Shown: in pieces, positions 12,766 through 24,639 of the stretch
How positions within the stretch are numbered: the stretch's first letter is position 1
How the letters are laid out: each line of letters begins with the position of its first letter
DNA from: Cymbidium sinense
Lineage: Eukaryota; Streptophyta; Magnoliopsida; Asparagales; Orchidaceae
NCBI GenBank assembly: GCA_021442155.1
Contig: CM038222.1
Span: 105,396,121-105,460,120, forward strand
DNA length: 64,000 nucleotides
Direction: 5' to 3'
Translations under genes and position numbers: made by a program
Notes under the pieces: generated by a model
The model's input: the letters and a program-made list of their open reading frames with translations, nothing else
The model's database searches: none
Told to the model about the DNA's origin: nothing

Positions 12766-13150
12766 TCAATTCCATTTTTCTAAACTTGTTACGATGTATC
12801 CAAGGACTAGCAAAGCAATGAACGAGTATTCAATCAATGATGTAGAACTAGTTTCAGCCTTCCAGTCACCTATCTCCAAAGGTAACACTATAGAACCTAA
12901 AGCCTTCTCACCTTGTTCATTGAATCCTCTCAACATCATCTCCATCCTTGGAGTGTAGATGTTGATCCTCAAATAAAGGGTCTTTAGACTCATAATGTTC
13001 ACCGATGCACGGATCAATATAAAACCAACTGTCCATGTAGACAGTGATGTAGAGGTGATGGTTGTGCTCCAAGTCCCTAAGCAAAAGGTCTTCATCTGTG
13101 AAGGTGATCCCTTGAGCCTCTTTTGTATAATATGCTTCCTCACCTATAGT
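12766..13150 (-). pseudogene. Retroviral-type aspartic protease remnant of element 1
   Basis: Protease would cut the Gag-Pol polyprotein. The open minus-strand frame reads ASVNIMSLKTLYL and then LRGFNEQGEKALGSIVLPLE, the usual flap and C-terminal half of gypsy proteases. The catalytic Asp triplet just before ASVNIM is gone here (the frame reads ILIR). The copy in element 2 has LVDQGALVNIM at this place. The N-terminal part lies in another frame near 13060-13143. Inactive. Confidence 0.78.
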
Positions 13151-13363
13151 GGTTAGCTGAGATAAGCATACTTTAAGATTAAGGGGAGCTTTGATTAATG
13201 ATTACCTCATCTCTTTGGATAAAATAAGGACATCGAATATGTTTAGCTTAGATGTCAAGTTTCTTAGATGAGAAAGGACATTATAGTCCACCTTGGGCTG
13301 GTCCTCCACAAGCATATCCAAGGGTGGAGCATCATGTGGAGGGGCTTCTCGATCCTCGACAAT
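13151..13363 (-). pseudogene. Gag-protease junction of element 1, cut by solo LTR B
   Basis: The sequence matches 57480-57620 of element 2 (for example the phrase GGAGCATCATGTGGAGGGGC at 13326 and 57580). It stops at the 5-bp duplication GACTT where LTR B begins, and the same reading resumes at 20605. In element 2 the two halves are continuous, so this is one coding region split by the insertion. Confidence 0.8.
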
Positions 13364-13368
13364 GACTT
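13364..13368. repeat. Target-site duplication GACTT, left of LTR B
   Basis: GACTT stands directly before TGTTGACCTC. The same 5 bases directly follow the CCACACCACA end at 20599. In element 2 the uninterrupted site contains one GACTT at 57621-57625. Confidence 0.9.
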
Positions 13369-15516
13369 TGTTGACCTCACTTTTGGAGTGAGCTCTTAAC
13401 CTCCTCTTCTTAGACTTAGGACTCTTCTACACTAAGATTTCCTTTCATAAGACACATCTAGTGATTAGTGAACACCAAACCTAAGCTCAGAGACTTAGAA
13501 GTGTTAATCATAAGATTATATGCCTTAGGGTTTAAGGAAATTACCTAAACCATAGCCTAAACCTAATCTAGATACACTTTCAAATCAAACTTAGACTCCT
13601 CAAATCAAATCTCATTCAAATTCAAATTCCAAATCTAATTTCAAAATTTGACTCCAAAATATTGAAACCCAAAATCAAATCTAAATCCTAAAACCCCTTC
13701 CTAAGCCATATGAACCATATTTATAAGCTTAGCCAAAACTTTCCTTAAATCAAATCAAACTCAATTGATCTCTTTATAAATCAATTATTCCTTCATTTAT
13801 ATTCACAAATATAAATGAAATCCAAATTCAAATGACCAAAACTATATTGAAAATCAAATTCAATCTAAACCCTTTAAGCCAATTCTTTGGACTTAGCAAA
13901 TTCTATCCATCAATTAAAACCAATGAATTTTATCTTGAATCAATCATTCATTCAATTATCTACCCAAATATAAATGAAACCTACAATCATCAAGTCAAAT
14001 AAAACCAACCCAAGTACCCAACCTACTTTTGACTTGAAAATTTCAAATGAGCCAAAACCCCTTAGACTTCAAATTGATTGCCATTGAATTTATATTCCAA
14101 TCTAGGGCTCATATATAAGTTCAACTAAACTCGAATCAAACCAAAACCAAACCAATTGACCCACTTAGGTGCACCCTAAAGTGACCTAAAGGACCCATTT
14201 GAGCCAACTTAATCCAACCCCAAATTGGATTGAACCAAGCTCACCAAAATCTTCCACCATGATTGTTGATCACCCTAGGATGATCAATTGCAATCAGCCA
14301 AACCAACCCCAATGGCCATTTGATCCAAATTGACCTAAATTGGCCTAAAGAAACAAATTGGGTCAAATCATGATCTTACCCAAATTGATTGCAACCAATG
14401 GCTCAAGTTCATTTGAATTGATTATTGAACTTGACCAAAGCCATAATTAAACTCAATTTGATCAATCGAGCCCAATTGGTCAACTTGACCCAACCTAGCC
14501 CAAATTGGCCTAAAGGGTCAATTTAGCCTAAATCAAAATTAATTCCAAATTAATCCAAACCAAAGATCACATTCATCTTCAATTAGCCAATTGAACATGA
14601 ATCAACCCATATCCTAAGCTAATTTGGCCAAATTTGGTCAAATGGGTCAATTTGACCCAAAATGACCCATATGACCCAAATTGGGCCAAATCCCTTGAAA
14701 CCAAGTCAAAACAATTTAAGGTCAGCACAAAACAAACTCAACCCATTTAAATCCCTCATAGATCCTCCCCACATAGGATTCCACCCAACCTCATTTAATT
14801 CCCCATCACATGCACTTAACCCCCCATCACATGTCCCCAATATTTCAATTGAATAAATCTGATCATATGAAATAAGAGAGGACTTTGGAGAAAAAATCCA
14901 AAGTCCTCAATCAATCTAGATCCATCCCAACCACCCAACAAGATGGCAATCAATTTGGAGCCAAAATAATTCAGAAAAACTTGTATTTTCGGCCATTTTA
15001 AAAGGAGGGGGAGATGAGGCTTGAGATCTCTTCCTCCGACCACCATTCAGCTCCCCAAAGCTCCCCAAAGCAAAAGGAAACCCATCCCCTACTTCTTTTA
15101 GCCATTTTGAGCTAAAAAACACAAGTAATTGCTCTTCCGGTGAGGCGATGATAGACATCGCAGAAGGCGACGTTCCGAAGAGAGACAAAGGCTAAAGATC
15201 ACCCCAAAGCTTCCTCACATACATTGGAGCTCACTCGGATCTTCACCGCCACCGGAAATCATCCCCGGTAAGGTAAATTTCCTCAAACCATAGCCGGCCT
15301 TAGGATTTAGCATATTTTGTACTAAATTTCCGCAATTTTAGGAATTTCCCTTAAACACGCTAGCATTTTTACTTTAAATCATCCCAATTAGAAAATAGAA
15401 TTTTTTTTGGGTGCGAATCGGCACAAAAATTGATCCATTTGGACAAGTTTTGGTATAGAAACCCTCATTTTTCCCAAAAATACCCTTGAAAATACTATTC
15501 ACCACCCCATAATTAT

Positions 15517-15765
15517 CCGTCCGATCCCGCGGCGGACGACGGCTCAATCGCATGTGATCACGTGATCCGCCTTCGATCATGTGATGCGATCGACTCATCC
15601 CGGTTCGGTTGTCGACGGCTCGATCGCGATCCGAAGCCGATCGCGGTTTCGATCACCGAAGCGATTGACCGTCGATCGCGCTGTGATCGCCGTGCGATCC
15701 CAGCTCTGATTGCGGATCTCGATCCGACCATCCGTCGAATCAAACGGTCCAGTGAGGCGGTCGCC
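15517..15765. other. CpG-rich, palindrome-dense patch in LTR B
   Basis: About 250 bp of GC- and CpG-rich DNA in otherwise very AT-rich sequence. It is packed with GATC, CGATCG and GATCACGTGATC-like palindromes. The matching places in A (about 3500-3650), C (about 31540-31680) and D (about 46850-47170) are also locally GC-richer but much less so. Open frames on both strands here are compositional. It may be a CpG-dense part of the LTR control region. Confidence 0.75.
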
Positions 15766-16779
15766 GTTTTTTCCCAAAACGCGCATGTATCTCCCTTTTT
15801 ATTAAAAAAAAATTATAATTTAAAACTCCTAAAACTTCAAAAATTCATAGAAAATAAAATACTTAACTAAAAATTACAAATAATAGCTCGTTGGATTCAC
15901 CTTTCCGAGAGGAATCCAAAAAATTTAAAATTCCCAAATTTCTTTAAGTATTTTGAGCTGAATTTGAGTTTTAGTGAGCATATTATTTTATTAATTAAGC
16001 CAAAAATATAAGTTAGATTAAGTTGAGAATTTTAGAGATTGAAACAAAGTTAAAACACACCTATCATAAAAACTTTAAGTTAAAATGATTTCTAGATTAG
16101 GAGAAATTAAATTTTGAAATTCATATTGTCTATCTTAATAAAATAAATTAAATAAAAATTCAAAATTTAAAAAATCTTCAAAATGACCTAAATCACTTCA
16201 ATTGTCATCCAAAACTCTTAAGAAAATGATGTGATCTTCAATCTTGATGAACCCCAAACAAACACTTAAGATTAGAGTTTAATAAAAAAAGTTAATTAAA
16301 ATATAATTCAAATATTAAATCAAAATCAAATTAAATTGCACTTAAGCAATCGCCAATCAAATCTCAAATCAGAGAAATATCATTCTTAGAGAAAATTAAA
16401 TTAAATATAATTAAACTATTTAAGTTAATAAAACTCAATTAAATGATTAAATCTTAAATCAAACTCAAAACCCAACAAATTTAGGAAACTTTAATAATTT
16501 GATACTAATCGAATTAAATTAAATAAATTAAAATAAACTTAATTAACATATGATTAAATCACATCCATTTGGAATGAGATAATTAAATAACCATTAAATA
16601 TTTCAACCTAATAACTAAATCGAACATGTTAATGAAATCAAACAAACATAATAAATAAATCAAATCAAGTAAAACCCTAATCATGAATAATCAAACTTAA
16701 TTAGTTGAACATCTAATTAATGCAAACATAATAAATTAATCCATCACCTTAATTAATCAAATTAATTAAAATAAGTCAT

Positions 16780-17720
16780 ATTAAAGCTAACTCTAAAATT
16801 AAGCTTAAATCAAACCCCCTAATTAAATTTAATAATCACACCCCTTAAATAAACTAATTAAGTTAATCAAATTAATCATATTAAACCTAAGCTTAATCAA
16901 ACATAATTAAGATGCAATTAAACATTAATTAAACTTAAATCTTTAAGTCATTAATCTCTAATTAAACAAACCTTTGATTAATCTAATAATTTTAATTGAC
17001 CCTTAATCAAACTTAATTAATTAAACATTTAATTAATGCAAACTTATAAATTAATCCATTATCTTAATAAACCAAATTAACTTTATAAATCAGATTAAAA
17101 TTAATTCAAATCAAACACTTAATTAATCTACTAATTAATTTAATCACACCTATTAAATAAACTAAATAAGTAAATTAAATTAATCATATTAAACTTAAGC
17201 TTAATTAAACATAAATTCAATTAAATACTAATTAAATCCTAATTTAAACTCAAATCATTAACTCATTAATGACATCATTAATCCAAATAACTAAACTAAT
17301 TAAGTTAATTAAATTAATCATAATAAACCTAAGCTTAATTAAACATAAATTCAATTAAATACTAATTAAACCCTAATTTAAACTTAAATCATTAACTGAT
17401 TAATTACATCATTAACCTAAATAAATATGAAATCAAATTAAAAATTAAACAAATCTTTATTTAATTTAATAATTAATTACACCTCTTAAACAAACTAATT
17501 AATTTAATCAAATTAATCACATTAAACTTAAGTTTAATCAATCAAAATGCAATTAAATACTAACTAAAACTTAAATTAAACCTCAACCATTAAGTCATTA
17601 ATTACACCATTAGTCTAAACAAATATGAAACCAAATTAAAAATTAAACAAACCTTTATAATTAACATAAATACACTTCTTAATTAAACTAATCATATAAT
17701 CACATTGAACCTAAGCAAAC
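16780..17720. repeat. AT-rich tandem array in LTR B
   Basis: Four to five diverged units of about 180-300 bp. Each holds AAACTAATTAAGTTAATC, then TTAAACCTAAGCTTAATC, then AATACTAATTAAA and AACTTAAATCATTAA. Units start near 16790, 17100, 17287, 17465 and 17660. LTRs A, C and D have a shorter counterpart, so array expansion explains part of B's length. Confidence 0.75.
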
Positions 17721-18782
17721 CCATAGACCAATAAAACTAATCAAATCAAATTAAATCAAATTAAACTAAATTAAGAAAGACTCTCATCAATTTAATATGT
17801 AATCAAATCAAATCTCATTCAACCTACTTAAATAAGATAAACTAATCAACTATCCAATGTATGGAATCAAAATACATACAAACCAAACTTTGATGAACAT
17901 GATAAATGGATGTGATTAAAAATAAAATCCTAATTACAAAGAATCAAGCCCAATTAAAATCAAAATAAAATTTCAATTAATCTAATCCGATCAAATTACA
18001 AATAAATGAACCACAATTGAATTAAACAAACATAAAGTTAAGACACACAACCATGATCAAAGAAAAGAGTTAAATATTAATTTAAAAGGATATTGATTTA
18101 TCAAGATTCAATTAAATCGAAACATCTAATCTAAAATTAATCAACCAAAAACATATGAACTTAAACAAACTTCACTAGATATTAAGGATATTGAATTATC
18201 AAGATGCAATTAAACTAAAACTTCTAATCTAAAATCAATCAATCAAATACTTAAAAAAATTCAAATTCTAAATTCTAAATCAAGTCAAATGAATCAAATC
18301 AATAAATTACACAAATTTAAATGGGCTAATTAAGGCACTTAAGGACCTTGGTTAGATTCTTTAGGAATTAGGATGTAGAATGGGGTGAGTTCCATCTACA
18401 AGTGGAACTCATTCTACTCTTCATTCTTGAAAACTTAAACATCACTTCAACCAAATAAAACTGAAATAAAAAAATGAAAAGTAAATCATTAAATCATTTA
18501 AATTGAAATCACCCAAAGGTAAAATTTAAAAAAATTCAAACTCCAAATTGAAACTTAAACTAAAAAATAACCTAGTAATGTCTTGTCACAAGCCTTAAGC
18601 ACACATTAGAATACTAAGCCACCACTTCTAGTGCTAAGTTAGGGCGTTGTATGTATGATGTTGTATTTTTTTTTATGATGTAATATTTTAGACTCGATGT
18701 TAGGGTGTATGTTTTGTAGACTGGATGTTAGGCTGTTATTAGCCTAATCATGTTTTCAGGGGTTGTGCTTAAGGGCAATTGT

Positions 18783-18800
18783 AATAAAAATATAAATATT
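18783..18800 (+). promoter_or_regulatory. Conserved TATA/AATAAA-like block in LTR B
   Basis: AATAAAAATATAAATATT in coding orientation. The same block is kept on the minus strand at 29036-29060 (C) and 44366-44388 (D), inside one of the best conserved parts of the LTR (GTGCTTAAGGG nearby). It could be the TATA box, the poly(A) signal, or both. It is missing from LTR A. Confidence 0.4.
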
Positions 18801-20599
18801 TTGTGCGTTGCTTAGCCCCTAACCCATGTTAGACAGTGGGCTTGGTTACCCATGCGGTGCTAAGTCCAAATTATTCATATAATTTATGGTATGGTGTGTT
18901 TATCTAACATTTGTTTTATGTGTGTAGCTAGATTTACTTTTCCTATTTTGATATAATTTTGCATTAGGAATTAGGATTAGTGTTATGGGGATTAGATGAG
19001 CAATGGAAGGCTTAGTCCTGGGTGCTGGACGATTTGGAGCAAATCAAATCAAAAGAAAGAAATGAAGAAATGAAGAAATAAAGAAATGAAGAAAAGAAGA
19101 CCCCCATAGCATATATATTATTTTTGTAATACAGGTTGTATAAGGGTAGAGCTCGGCTACCCTTTTTTTTCTCTTTCGGTGTACTAACTCTAATTACACG
19201 GGCCTTTTATTCTTTTACTTAGTCTATAAAATTGTTTGATGTAGATGGCATTAGAACATCATTCTTTTCATAGTTTCTGTATGATTGATGCCTGAATGTG
19301 TGGCCTGGATGCGGTAGGCTCTTAGGATAAAATTAATTTTTCTACCCCAATTAACAAGTCATAACTAAAATTTTAAAATAATTCATAACCTCATATAAAA
19401 TCCTAGGAATTAAATCAAGATAATAAAATTTTTAGTAACCCCTTAGCTGGATGAATGAATGTATAATATCATGCATGTCATATCTTTTCACTTTTGTTAA
19501 GATGGAGCTTCCATCCTTGCCATAGAATCAAGGCTTAACCTATGAGAGCCTTTGGTGGAAGACATCCATTTCTCTCTTGATTTGGCCCATAATCAAATTC
19601 TCATGCATTTAGGCATACAAAATCCCATAGCATGTCAAAACAAAAGTTTAAAAGAATCAATTAAATTTGATAAAATTTGCATTAGATTAAGTCATGGATT
19701 CATATCACTCATGCTCTAGTCTCTTAGGGAGTGAGTCTAAGGACTTAGTTTCCTTTCTAAATGAACAAAAGCCTAGCCATCTTGCAAATCATAAGACTTG
19801 CCTACATGGATTTAAAGCATATGAGGAGTTAGCTGGCTGCCACTCCAGGCAATAATAAGTCCAACAGTCGGGTGGTTTATTCTCTCTTATGGAGGTAAAC
19901 CATATACCCATTTTTTCCTTAGATTTAGGTCGTGCCTTTGTTTTGTACCAAGGCTCCTTAGTTTAGGAATCTGAGGTAGATGTTTCCTTTGGGCTACAAG
20001 TATAAATCCTCACCTCTTAGGCATTTTCACAATCTTATGTTGTGGAATTATAAGCCCTAGCAATCTAATAAAATGTCAACTCAAATAATTAACTCTCTTC
20101 AATTTCAAAAATATAAAGCCCAACTATATGGTAGATTGGAATGCTCACTAGGCTAAGTATCATGAGCATTTCTTACTTTCTCCCTTTGGATTCTAAAATA
20201 AGTCTTCTCCTTGATCTATCCCATTTGATTTTCTAAAATAGCTAATCCTTTGATAGTCTTAACCTTGAAATCTTTGGAGACCCTAATTATCTACTTTAAT
20301 CAAGAGTATTCTTAAGGAATTCTCATTCCTTAGGATGTAATTAACTATGGGGGCTTGCTTCCATAGGAAACTTAATGAACCCGGCTTAAAATAAACCCTA
20401 CTTTACTTTTCCATGTAAAGTAGGGGAAAGATCTCTGGTATATTCGAAGACCTATCATGCCTTAGGAGACCTTATTAGGTGATTAGGCCCATTATAGGGT
20501 GGTGATATCTATCTTTTGAGATAGTACATCATTCCTTAATGTCGTACTTGATCACTTCAATAAGTACCCCCTAAGTTCTGCGTGGTGTCCCACACCACA

Positions 20600-20604
20600 G
20601 ACTT
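20600..20604. repeat. Target-site duplication GACTT, right of LTR B
   Basis: Second copy of the 5-bp duplication. It is followed by ATTTCCCTCTATCTTGAGG, which matches 57626-57645 in the uninterrupted element 2. Confidence 0.9.
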
Positions 20605-22500
20605 ATTTCCCTCTATCTTGAGGTACTACCCTAGGAGGTAGAATCTTGCCACTACAGAGATTGACTTCGGTGATCTCTTATGGCAGGGTAATGCAAGGTT
20701 CTTCCTGCACTTCAGGCTCACCTATAGCTTCTCCTATGGGACCCTCAAAATCAGATGATTCCAAGTCTATCTCAAGAGATGAACTTGTAGTGTTCAAAGT
20801 AGGAAAGTCCAACTCTAAATTAGAAAGAGGAAGATCAAAATTGTTATAGTTATTTTGACTTGAAGTGTTATCATTAGGAATAGAAGAAGACAACTTGTTT
20901 GAAGTGACACGGATGTAATTCAAGATAGCTTTATTCTTCAATTTCTTGGAATTGTTTGGTGGTATTGTTTGGTGGTACAAAGTAGAAATCAAGTAAAGTG
21001 AGTGGAGTAAGGAATTTGATGCCCTTATCTGCTGATATAAGTGTTCTACTAGTTGAAGAAAAAAGAACCACCAAGTGGAAGAAGTCGCTAGTGTGGAAGG
21101 CAAGTGTACGGAGGTTGGACATGGTGGGTGCTAAAGGGCTATCCCGGGCTGACACATGCTGTTATTGTTGTTGCTGTTGTACTCCTCCTTTCCTAGAGTT
21201 GGCACTGGCAACTTGCAAACCTTTCCTTGATGTTTGAGGTTTGAGCTGACTCAGAAACCTGTAAAGAAAGCTTCTTGATCTTCTGGACTATCTTCTTAGA
21301 GGTTTTAGATAGGGAAATATCCCAACCTTCTTTATTTTTGGTAGGATCACATGTATCCCCAAGGATTACTCTAATGGAACTGGATGGTTACTCTACAAGG
21401 TATTCCTTTGGGATAACTATATCACTGGTCTTGAAGTTGCATTGAAGTCAAACCTTAAATGTGAAGCAATCCTCCAAAACATGGTCTAGCATACGGTGGT
21501 AAGAGCAAAAGTTTGGATCATGACTTATGCCTACTTTCACCACCCTAGGTTCTGTAGATGAAAAGCTTTTTAAGAGATTCTTAAAGATTTTTCCGATTAT
21601 CTCCTCTTAAAAGAATAAGGTTTATTTAACTTATCTAAAGGTGGATCATAGATACTTAGCTGCTGCATGCATGCCGGCCGTTGGTGGTGGTGTGGCGAGA
21701 TGGCAAGTGTGGAGGCTATTGTGGAGACCGGTAGGGCTACCTCGGTGGTGGTAAAGGAGGTGGAGGCTGCTGAGATCGTGGTCTCTCAGACTGATCTCTA
21801 GCTGGCTGCTTTCCCTTATCTACTGCTATTACTGCTCCATGCTTCTTCATATAGACCTTCTGCAGCTTCTACTAAGGAAATTGGTCTTAAAAAGGAAACA
21901 GTTTGGCCTCTCCTTGTAGATTAGCCACCTTATTCATTAGCTTCTCAAATATCTTGATAGTGAAGCCCTTAAGCATGAAGGCGACTGGGCCATGGATATT
22001 CTTTAAAATAATCTCAATGGCATGTTGTTCAGATAGTCGTGGCTCGCATTTCATACTCAGGTTATGCCATCAGAGAATATAATCAATAAAGGACTCACCT
22101 GGGTGCTATTGTGCTACAACAAGATCACCTACAGTAAATTTTTACTAACCTCCAACAAACCTCTTGATAAAGAGTTGCTCTAACTCAAAATGTCATCAAT
22201 GAGAAGTTCAAAGATATCAATCAAAAGCAAGCACTTCTAGGCTACTAACAAAGAGAATAGAAAGCCCTGCCACCCGCAATAACGCCCAAGTGAGTCGCTT
22301 TTGCCACGCCATCAAAGCTTTTGAAGGATGGTGGCACAAAACCTTGGGATTCTGATTGAATCAATTCCTCTGGGTCTACCCTTTGGAACCGATGATCTTC
22401 CCAAGCTTGAGCCAATGCTTCTTCACTTGTCGCTCAACCATGGATTTGATATCTTTTCATGTATAGAGGTACTTTCCACAACCTTCCTATACATGCAAGT
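20605..22500 (-). pseudogene. Gag C-terminal half with Zn-knuckle-like motif, element 1
   Basis: Minus-strand frames are broken but readable. At about 21890-22100 they give MKCEPRLSEQHAIEI-like text, then ILKNIHGPVAFMLKG, the core of a retrotransposon Gag. At about 21480-21560 they read DPNFCSYHRMLDHVLEDCF, a CxxH...HxxxxC motif that Tat/Ogre Gag proteins carry before protease. An open frame at 20678-21103 is Ser/Asn-rich spacer between Gag and protease. Sequence at 20605-20990 aligns with 57626-57990 of element 2. Gag would form the particle and bind the RNA. Many stops, so inactive. Confidence 0.78.
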
Positions 22501-24366
22501 GCTACCTTTCAATGGAGGTAAAGTCTTGGTGTCCAAGACATGCACTAACTCAGTCGACCGATGTCTAGTAGTAGATGAACGCCGCTGAAGCAATCAAACT
22601 ACTGCTAACAAGTCCTCTAACTATCGTTCCATCCTATCTATCTGCTCATCTTTTTATTTCAACTAATGTCAGAGGTGTTGCGCTGATGCTGTAGTGTCTT
22701 CCTGATCAACCTCATCACTTTCCATGGCTTATTACTCCCTGAGAAAAGATCCTCTTATATCAACCATGCAGACTCCACCTGGTCTCCCAATAAGTCATTT
22801 TTATTGGGATTGAAGTTGACTCTCTCCTCATCGAGTAGAATTTCATTCTTTTCCATGAAATAATGAGCCACTATCTCATCTAAAGAATGATCAATCTAAG
22901 CGGGTACAAATATCTTCGATGAACGGTGTGATCACTATCATGTAATGAGAGGCACCGAACCTCGCCTACCAATGGAGAGTCTATCCTATGAGGGCTGTAC
23001 TCACTAGATGAGTGACACTTTTAACTGCCACTAGCTATGAGTGGGGTAACAATCCTAGGATGTTCCACTGTCACTGGTGCAGCGGGACTATCATCTACAA
23101 TATCTAAAATGACTGTCACCATTTTCACATCCTGCTGTATTGGCAGAGTTGGTGAAGAGATGACCATGATGCTTCGAGGTTGCCACTCCTTCTGCACCAC
23201 TACTAGGGCAGAAGGTTGAGCATGAGAGCTTAGCCTTGCCATAATATGTGATGTGGTGGATGGTGTTGGATCTCTCTCACCATAGCGGATCCCCAATGCT
23301 TCTCCTGGATAAGGCCTTCATGGCCTTTCCGAACTGGAGATGCTATACTGACCGGTGATGGCGGGGTAGAGTGGGGTGGAGACACCACTGACTCTCTAAA
23401 AGATGTCCTCCTATGATGACTAGTCCCAGTAAGAAGGATGTTGTCAGTACGGTGGGCGCGGGTAGTGCACCGAGCTAGAAAATTAATAAGAGTGGATGTT
23501 GCCGACTGACGGATGAACCTCGCCTGTCCCTATTGGTAATATGTGTTGTATGGGCCTCTTGGGCCCTCTCCTGGTAGATGTACTTCCCCACACTACGGGG
23601 GATGATGGATCCAAGATCAAACTGAGCTCTAAACTATGACTGACCATAAGCTCGCCACCGGCGTAAGACGATCGAGAGGTCGACGCATTTCCGCTCGTAA
23701 TGCCGATATTGCACCACTGTGGATGATGAGCAATCCTCCTAAATCCTCTCTGTCTGACATAGAGAGAGGGTGGAACTAGTTTATTGTAACTAGTGGTGAA
23801 GTAATAACAAGAAACTCCTCAATGGTTGAACGGGATGCTGCCTCCATCTCCATGGCGATCCTGGTGTGATACCACTTGATCATGTGATTTTTATTCCTAC
23901 ACTGTCTTGGTAGGATGCGAAGAGTGAGAGCTAGACCCATACTCAAAGGTAGGGGAGGCAAGCCCTGAGACCAGGGGAGCCTTACCTTTAGAGGGTACCG
24001 ATGAGAGGGAGCTAGCCCTCACTAGGCAGCATGAGAAACCATGGGGTTTACTGAAATTGAAGCTAGCACTGCTGGTACTGCTGGTACTATCACAAATAAA
24101 GCCTATGGGATTGCCACTCTTTTCCTCTTCAGCGAGGAGACATCTGAGTCAGAGGGTAGATCAATCTTGATGACTGGCTTCTGCTCGATCACCATGGTCC
24201 TACTGACTGTAGTGAGGGGAGTGCCCTCATAAGTAATCCTTGCTCCCTCAAATCCCCTACTAAAGTGAATCAGATGTGTATGGTTCAGTCTGGGGAAGTT
24301 GGCTTGGTCCAAGGCCAAATCCATACCATGGGGGAAAGTGAAAATGAACTTTTGTGAATCAACCAT
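22501..24366 (-). pseudogene. Gag N-terminal part of element 1
   Basis: The likely start is the ATG at 24366. The first 87 codons stay open (24103-24366), begin MVDSQKFIFTFPHGMDLALD and hold a basic cluster LKRKR near their end. Downstream, 23021-23296 and other short frames are rich in Ser, Pro, Thr and Val, a low-complexity spacer before the Gag core. Element 2 lacks this region, so there is no second copy to confirm the frame. An Ogre-type extra ORF before gag cannot be told apart from a long Gag N-terminus here. Confidence 0.55.
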
Positions 24367-24639
24367 CTCAGAAAAATTGTAAAAGACTGAAATTGAACTG
24401 TCATTGTATTAATTGACTGTAAGAATCTGCAATAGGAATTGAGTTTGTATCAGATTTCTATCTTTATAGATTTTGAATTTGAATTAAAAATTTGAACCCA
24501 CATCCAACAACTTGGAAGTGATAAGTGGGGTTCAAATAAATTTAAGAAGATTTGATTGAAAGAGGAATTTTTGAATATGAATCTAAATGTTGAAAGATGG
24601 ATTCAAATATTTTAAGAAGGATGCTTCCATAGGTTCATG

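Larger units (their letters stand above)
13369..20599 (+). mobile_element. Solo LTR B, 7.2 kb, opposite in orientation to element 1
   Basis: A 7231-bp segment begins with TGTTGACCTCAC and ends with CCCACACCACA, the TG...CA form of LTR ends. It is flanked by GACTT on both sides. Its reverse complement aligns with LTRs A, C and D, for example 13440-13530 with 5090-5200, and 18580-18660 with 29160-29260. No internal gag-pol lies in it, so it is a solo LTR left by LTR-LTR recombination after a full element inserted into gag-pol of element 1. At 7.2 kb it is longer than A, C or D. The extra length is mainly the AT-rich repeat array at 16780-17720. It is younger than element 1. Confidence 0.92.

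Noticed and set aside
15562..15870. Arg/Asp-rich open frames on both strands of the CpG patch
   Set aside because: GATCG-type repeats give open frames in several phases. Composition explains them.
13369..20599. LTR B as the 5' LTR of element 1
   Set aside because: Its orientation is opposite to A, C and the pol genes, it lies between protease and gag, and it has its own target duplication.
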